A DNA stretch of 8,118 nucleotides from Actinomycetota bacterium (GTDB lineage Bacteria > Actinomycetota > Thermoleophilia > Gaiellales > Gaiellaceae): assembly GCA_013696185.1 (NCBI GenBank), contig JACCZA010000222.1, positions 1 to 8,118 of the forward strand, read 5' to 3'. The translations under genes and the position numbers were made by a program. This document shows positions 6,275 through 8,118 of this stretch, one piece after another. The notes below the pieces were generated by a model, which was not told the DNA's origin, searched no databases, and saw only the letters and a list, made by a program, of their open reading frames with translations. Each line of letters starts with the position of its first letter. Position 1 is the stretch's first letter.

Positions 6275-7146
6275 CGGACGACCGCTCGCCGCTCCTGCGC
6301 GTCACCGACCTGCACAAGCACTTCCCGGTCAAGCAGGGGCTCCTGATCGAGCGGACCGTGGACGAGGTGAAGGCGGTCGACGGCGTCAGCTTCGAGATCC
6401 AGGAGGGGGAGACGCTCGGGCTCGTGGGCGAGTCCGGCTCCGGCAAGTCGACGACGGGCTACTGCATCCTGCAGCTGATCAAGCCGACGAGCGGCTCGGT
6501 GTGCTTCGCGGGCGAGGAGCTGACCGGGCTCGACCGCGAGCAGATGCGGAAGATGCGGCGCGAGCTGCAGATCGTCTTCCAAGATCCGTACGCGTCGCTC
6601 GACCCGCGCATGACCGTCGGCGACATCGTGGGCGAGCCGCTCGTCGTCCACGGGCTGGGTAGCCGCCGAAGCCGGCGCGAGAGCGTCCGTCAGCTGCTCG
6701 ACGTGGTCGGCTTCAACCCGAGCTTCACGAACCGCTATCCGCACGAGTTCTCCGGCGGTCAGCGCCAGCGCATCGGCATCGCCCGCGCGCTCGCGCTCAA
6801 CCCGAAGCTGATCGTCTGCGACGAGCCCGTGTCGGCGCTCGACGTCTCGATCCAGGCGCAGATCCTCAACCTGCTGAAGGATCTCCAGCGCGACTTCGGG
6901 CTCACGTACCTCTTCATCGCCCACGATCTTGCGGTCGTGCGGGCGATGAGCGACCGGATCGCCGTGATGAACAGGGGCAAGCTCGTCGAGCTCGGTCCTG
7001 CCGAGGAGGTCTACACGCAGCCGCAGGACGACTACACGAAGGCGCTGCTCTCGGCGGTCCCGGTGCCGGATCCGCGACGGATGAAGGAGCGCAAGGCCGA
7101 GCGGCGCCGGCTGCAGCACGCGCTGGCCGACACGGTTGCGACGTAG
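6271..7146 (+). CDS. oppF: Peptide ABC transporter ATP-binding protein OppF/DppF, short C-terminus
   Basis: Second ATPase of the importer, expected to pair with OppD, 291 residues. Motifs are complete: Walker A GESGSGKS (53-60), Q-loop Q104 in VFQDPYASLDPR (the typical OppF form), signature FSGGQRQR (160-167), Walker B LIVCDEP (180-186, E185), D-loop SALD (188-191) and switch H218. The 20-35 region (VKQGLL to EVKAVDGVSF) has the insertion typical of OppF/DppF. The C-terminal part is reduced: after DDYTKALLSAVPVPDP (253-268) the chain ends in a basic stretch (RRMKERKAERRR) and lacks the cysteine-bearing domain seen in OppD, so it is about 30-40 residues shorter than the usual OppF. Nothing suggests a frameshift; the stop is followed by a real overlapping gene. 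Start GTG with a near-perfect Shine-Dalgarno; overlaps oppD by 4 bp and the kelch gene by 11 bp. Confidence 0.94.
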   Translation: MTDDRSPLLRVTDLHKHFPVKQGLLIERTVDEVKAVDGVSFEIQEGETLGLVGESGSGKSTTGYCILQLIKPTSGSVCFAGEELTGLDREQMRKMRRELQIVFQDPYASLDPRMTVGDIVGEPLVVHGLGSRRSRRESVRQLLDVVGFNPSFTNRYPHEFSGGQRQRIGIARALALNPKLIVCDEPVSALDVSIQAQILNLLKDLQRDFGLTYLFIAHDLAVVRAMSDRIAVMNRGKLVELGPAEEVYTQPQDDYTKALLSAVPVPDPRRMKERKAERRRLQHALADTVAT

Positions 7147-8068
7147 GGCGCTCGGCGCCTGGCTGACGCTCGCGGCTGCCGGGATCCTCGGCGCGCTGAT
7201 CGGCTGGAGCGGTGGGGGGACGGAGACGGCATCCGCCGGCTGGACGCAGGCTCGATCGATGCCGCAGCGACGGAGCTACATCGCAGCGGCGGAGGCGGGC
7301 GGCCTGATCTACACGGTCGGCGGCATGGTGGGGGAGACGGGGCGGCCGCTGCCGACCTTCACGCGCTACGACCCTGCGCGGGACGAATGGGCGACGCTGC
7401 CGCAGCTCCCGGTGGCGACGCGCGCGGCGGCAGGCGTCGCGGCGGGTGGGCGCGTCTACGTCGTCGGAGGCACCACCGCGTCCGGCAACACGCGCGCCGT
7501 CTACACCTGGAATGGCCGGCGCTGGTCCGGCTATCGCTCTCTCCCGGTGCCGCGCTTCAACCATGCAGCGGTCGCGCTCGGCGGCAGGATCTACGTGCTC
7601 GGCGGGTTCGACGGGGGCGAGGAGCACGACGAGGTCTTCGTCAACGAGGCGGGGAGCAACCGTCCCTGGTTCCGCGTCGCCGACGTGCCGCGGCCGAGCC
7701 ACGCCTTCGGCGTCGTGGCGTTTCGAGGGGAGCTCTGGCTGATCGGCGGCCGGCGCGGGGAGGACGTCTTGCGGGAGGTCTGGATCTACGACCCTCGCCG
7801 CGACCGCTGGCGGCGCGGGCCGGCGCTGCCGCGGCCGATGGAGCTCCTCGGCGCCGCGGTCGTGGGCGACGAGATCCACGCGGTCTGGGAGGCGACCTAC
7901 CAGATCTACGACGCGGCGACGGGCAGGTGGCGCGACGGGCCACGGCCGCTCGTGACGCGGCATGCGCTGCGCGCCTTCCACGCCGACGGCGACCTGATCA
8001 CGCTCGGCGGCTGTACCACGGCGCTGCGCGACAGCCCGGTCGTCGAGCGCCGCGCCGTCGGCGCCTGA
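7136..8068 (+). CDS. Exported kelch-repeat six-bladed beta-propeller protein
   Basis: No specific function is recognised for this 310-residue protein. The N-terminus has arginines at 2-4, a hydrophobic stretch (about 6-24) and an A-x-A signal peptidase site (TASA, cleavage after A34), so export by Sec is predicted; retention by an uncleaved anchor is possible. The mature part is a run of kelch units with the hydrophobic-x-hydrophobic-x-GG strand at IYTVGG (58-63), VYVVGG (107-112), IYVLGG (152-157), LWLIGG (200-205), a degenerate IHAVWE (247-252), and LITLGG (287-292). Each repeat carries the downstream aromatic pair (RYDPARDEW, WNGRRW, IYDPRRDRW, IYDAATGRW). The first mature strand (GWTQARSMPQRR) could close the ring with blade six. 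The TTG at 7136 is the only usable start: a stop lies in frame at 7082-7084, no ATG/GTG lies between, and the next ATG is past the signal peptide. No clear ribosome-binding site is seen, so reinitiation after oppF is likely. Kelch propellers bind proteins or act as enzymes (galactose oxidase type); no catalytic set is evident here. Confidence 0.85.
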   Translation: MRRRALGAWLTLAAAGILGALIGWSGGGTETASAGWTQARSMPQRRSYIAAAEAGGLIYTVGGMVGETGRPLPTFTRYDPARDEWATLPQLPVATRAAAGVAAGGRVYVVGGTTASGNTRAVYTWNGRRWSGYRSLPVPRFNHAAVALGGRIYVLGGFDGGEEHDEVFVNEAGSNRPWFRVADVPRPSHAFGVVAFRGELWLIGGRRGEDVLREVWIYDPRRDRWRRGPALPRPMELLGAAVVGDEIHAVWEATYQIYDAATGRWRDGPRPLVTRHALRAFHADGDLITLGGCTTALRDSPVVERRAVGA

Positions 8069-8082
8069 CGGCGCGGCTTCTT
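8049..8082 (+). terminator. Rho-independent-type terminator at the end of the opp-kelch operon
   Basis: GCCGCGCCGTC (8049-8059) is exactly complementary to GACGGCGCGGC (8067-8077) around a 7-base loop, followed at once by TTCTT (8078-8082). The stem spans the TGA stop of the kelch gene (8066-8068). The T-run is short, as is common in GC-rich genomes. Its position at the last gene of a tightly packed operon supports a real transcription end. Confidence 0.65.
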
Positions 8083-8084
8083 GG

Positions 8085-8116
8085 CCCCAGCGCGGCGTCG
8101 CCCCCCAGCGCGACGT
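8085..8116. repeat. Tandem-like direct repeat at the right edge
   Basis: CCCCAGCGCGGCGT (8085-8098) recurs as CCCCAGCGCGACGT (8103-8116), 13 of 14 bases identical and offset by 18 bp. The offset is a multiple of three, so on the minus strand it could be a repeated Ala/Gly/Arg-rich tail of a convergent gene lying beyond the window, or it could be a short non-coding repeat. The window ends too soon to decide. Confidence 0.3.
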
Positions 8117-8118
8117 GC

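Noticed and set aside
6271..7146. OppF as a truncated pseudogene
   Set aside because: All ATPase motifs are intact, the reading frame is clean, and the overlap with the next gene is orderly; short forms without the cysteine domain are compatible with function.
7136..7165. Twin-arginine export signal in the kelch protein
   Set aside because: Three arginines precede the hydrophobic stretch, but the following residues do not fit the S-R-R-x-F-L-K pattern, so ordinary Sec export is the simpler reading.

Overview
This is a GC-rich window (roughly two thirds G+C by eye, codon third positions almost always G or C) from a bacterium. The base composition, the lipoprotein signal of the transport protein and the overall protein style fit a high-GC actinobacterium, perhaps a Thermoleophilia/Gaiella-like lineage. 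That placement is inference; no rRNA or marker gene is present. The window is gene-dense and contains no tRNA, rRNA, CRISPR array or insertion sequence that I can see.

Left part (113-1459, minus strand): one 448-residue enzyme made of an ETHE1-like persulfide dioxygenase (metallo-beta-lactamase fold), a cysteine-less pseudo-rhodanese and a catalytic rhodanese. This is the domain order of CstB, which oxidises low-molecular-weight persulfides to thiosulfate. A strong hairpin sits three bases past its stop codon. It is transcribed divergently from the transport operon across a 140-bp intergenic region that holds a perfect 13-bp palindrome, a candidate operator.

Right part (1600-8068, plus strand): a complete Opp/Dpp-type peptide ABC transporter operon in the order substrate-binding lipoprotein (oppA), two permeases (oppB, oppC), two ATPases (oppD, oppF), followed by a sixth gene. 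Spacing is tight after oppA: 12 bp, 12 bp, a 4-bp overlap, then an 11-bp overlap. The only large gap (82 bp) is between oppA and oppB and carries a perfect 11-bp GC hairpin without a T-run, which fits a processing or attenuation element that lets the binding protein be made in excess. The last gene overlaps the end of oppF, starts with TTG and encodes an exported kelch-repeat protein predicted to fold as a six-bladed beta-propeller. A GC hairpin followed by TTCTT overlaps its stop codon and probably ends the operon.

How they work together: OppA captures peptides outside the membrane, OppB/OppC form the channel, and OppD/OppF hydrolyse ATP. The kelch protein should lie outside the cytoplasm like OppA, and may be an accessory to the transporter; this is the least ordinary part of the window. 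The persulfide enzyme shares only the divergent promoter region, and any link between sulfur detoxification and peptide uptake is speculative.
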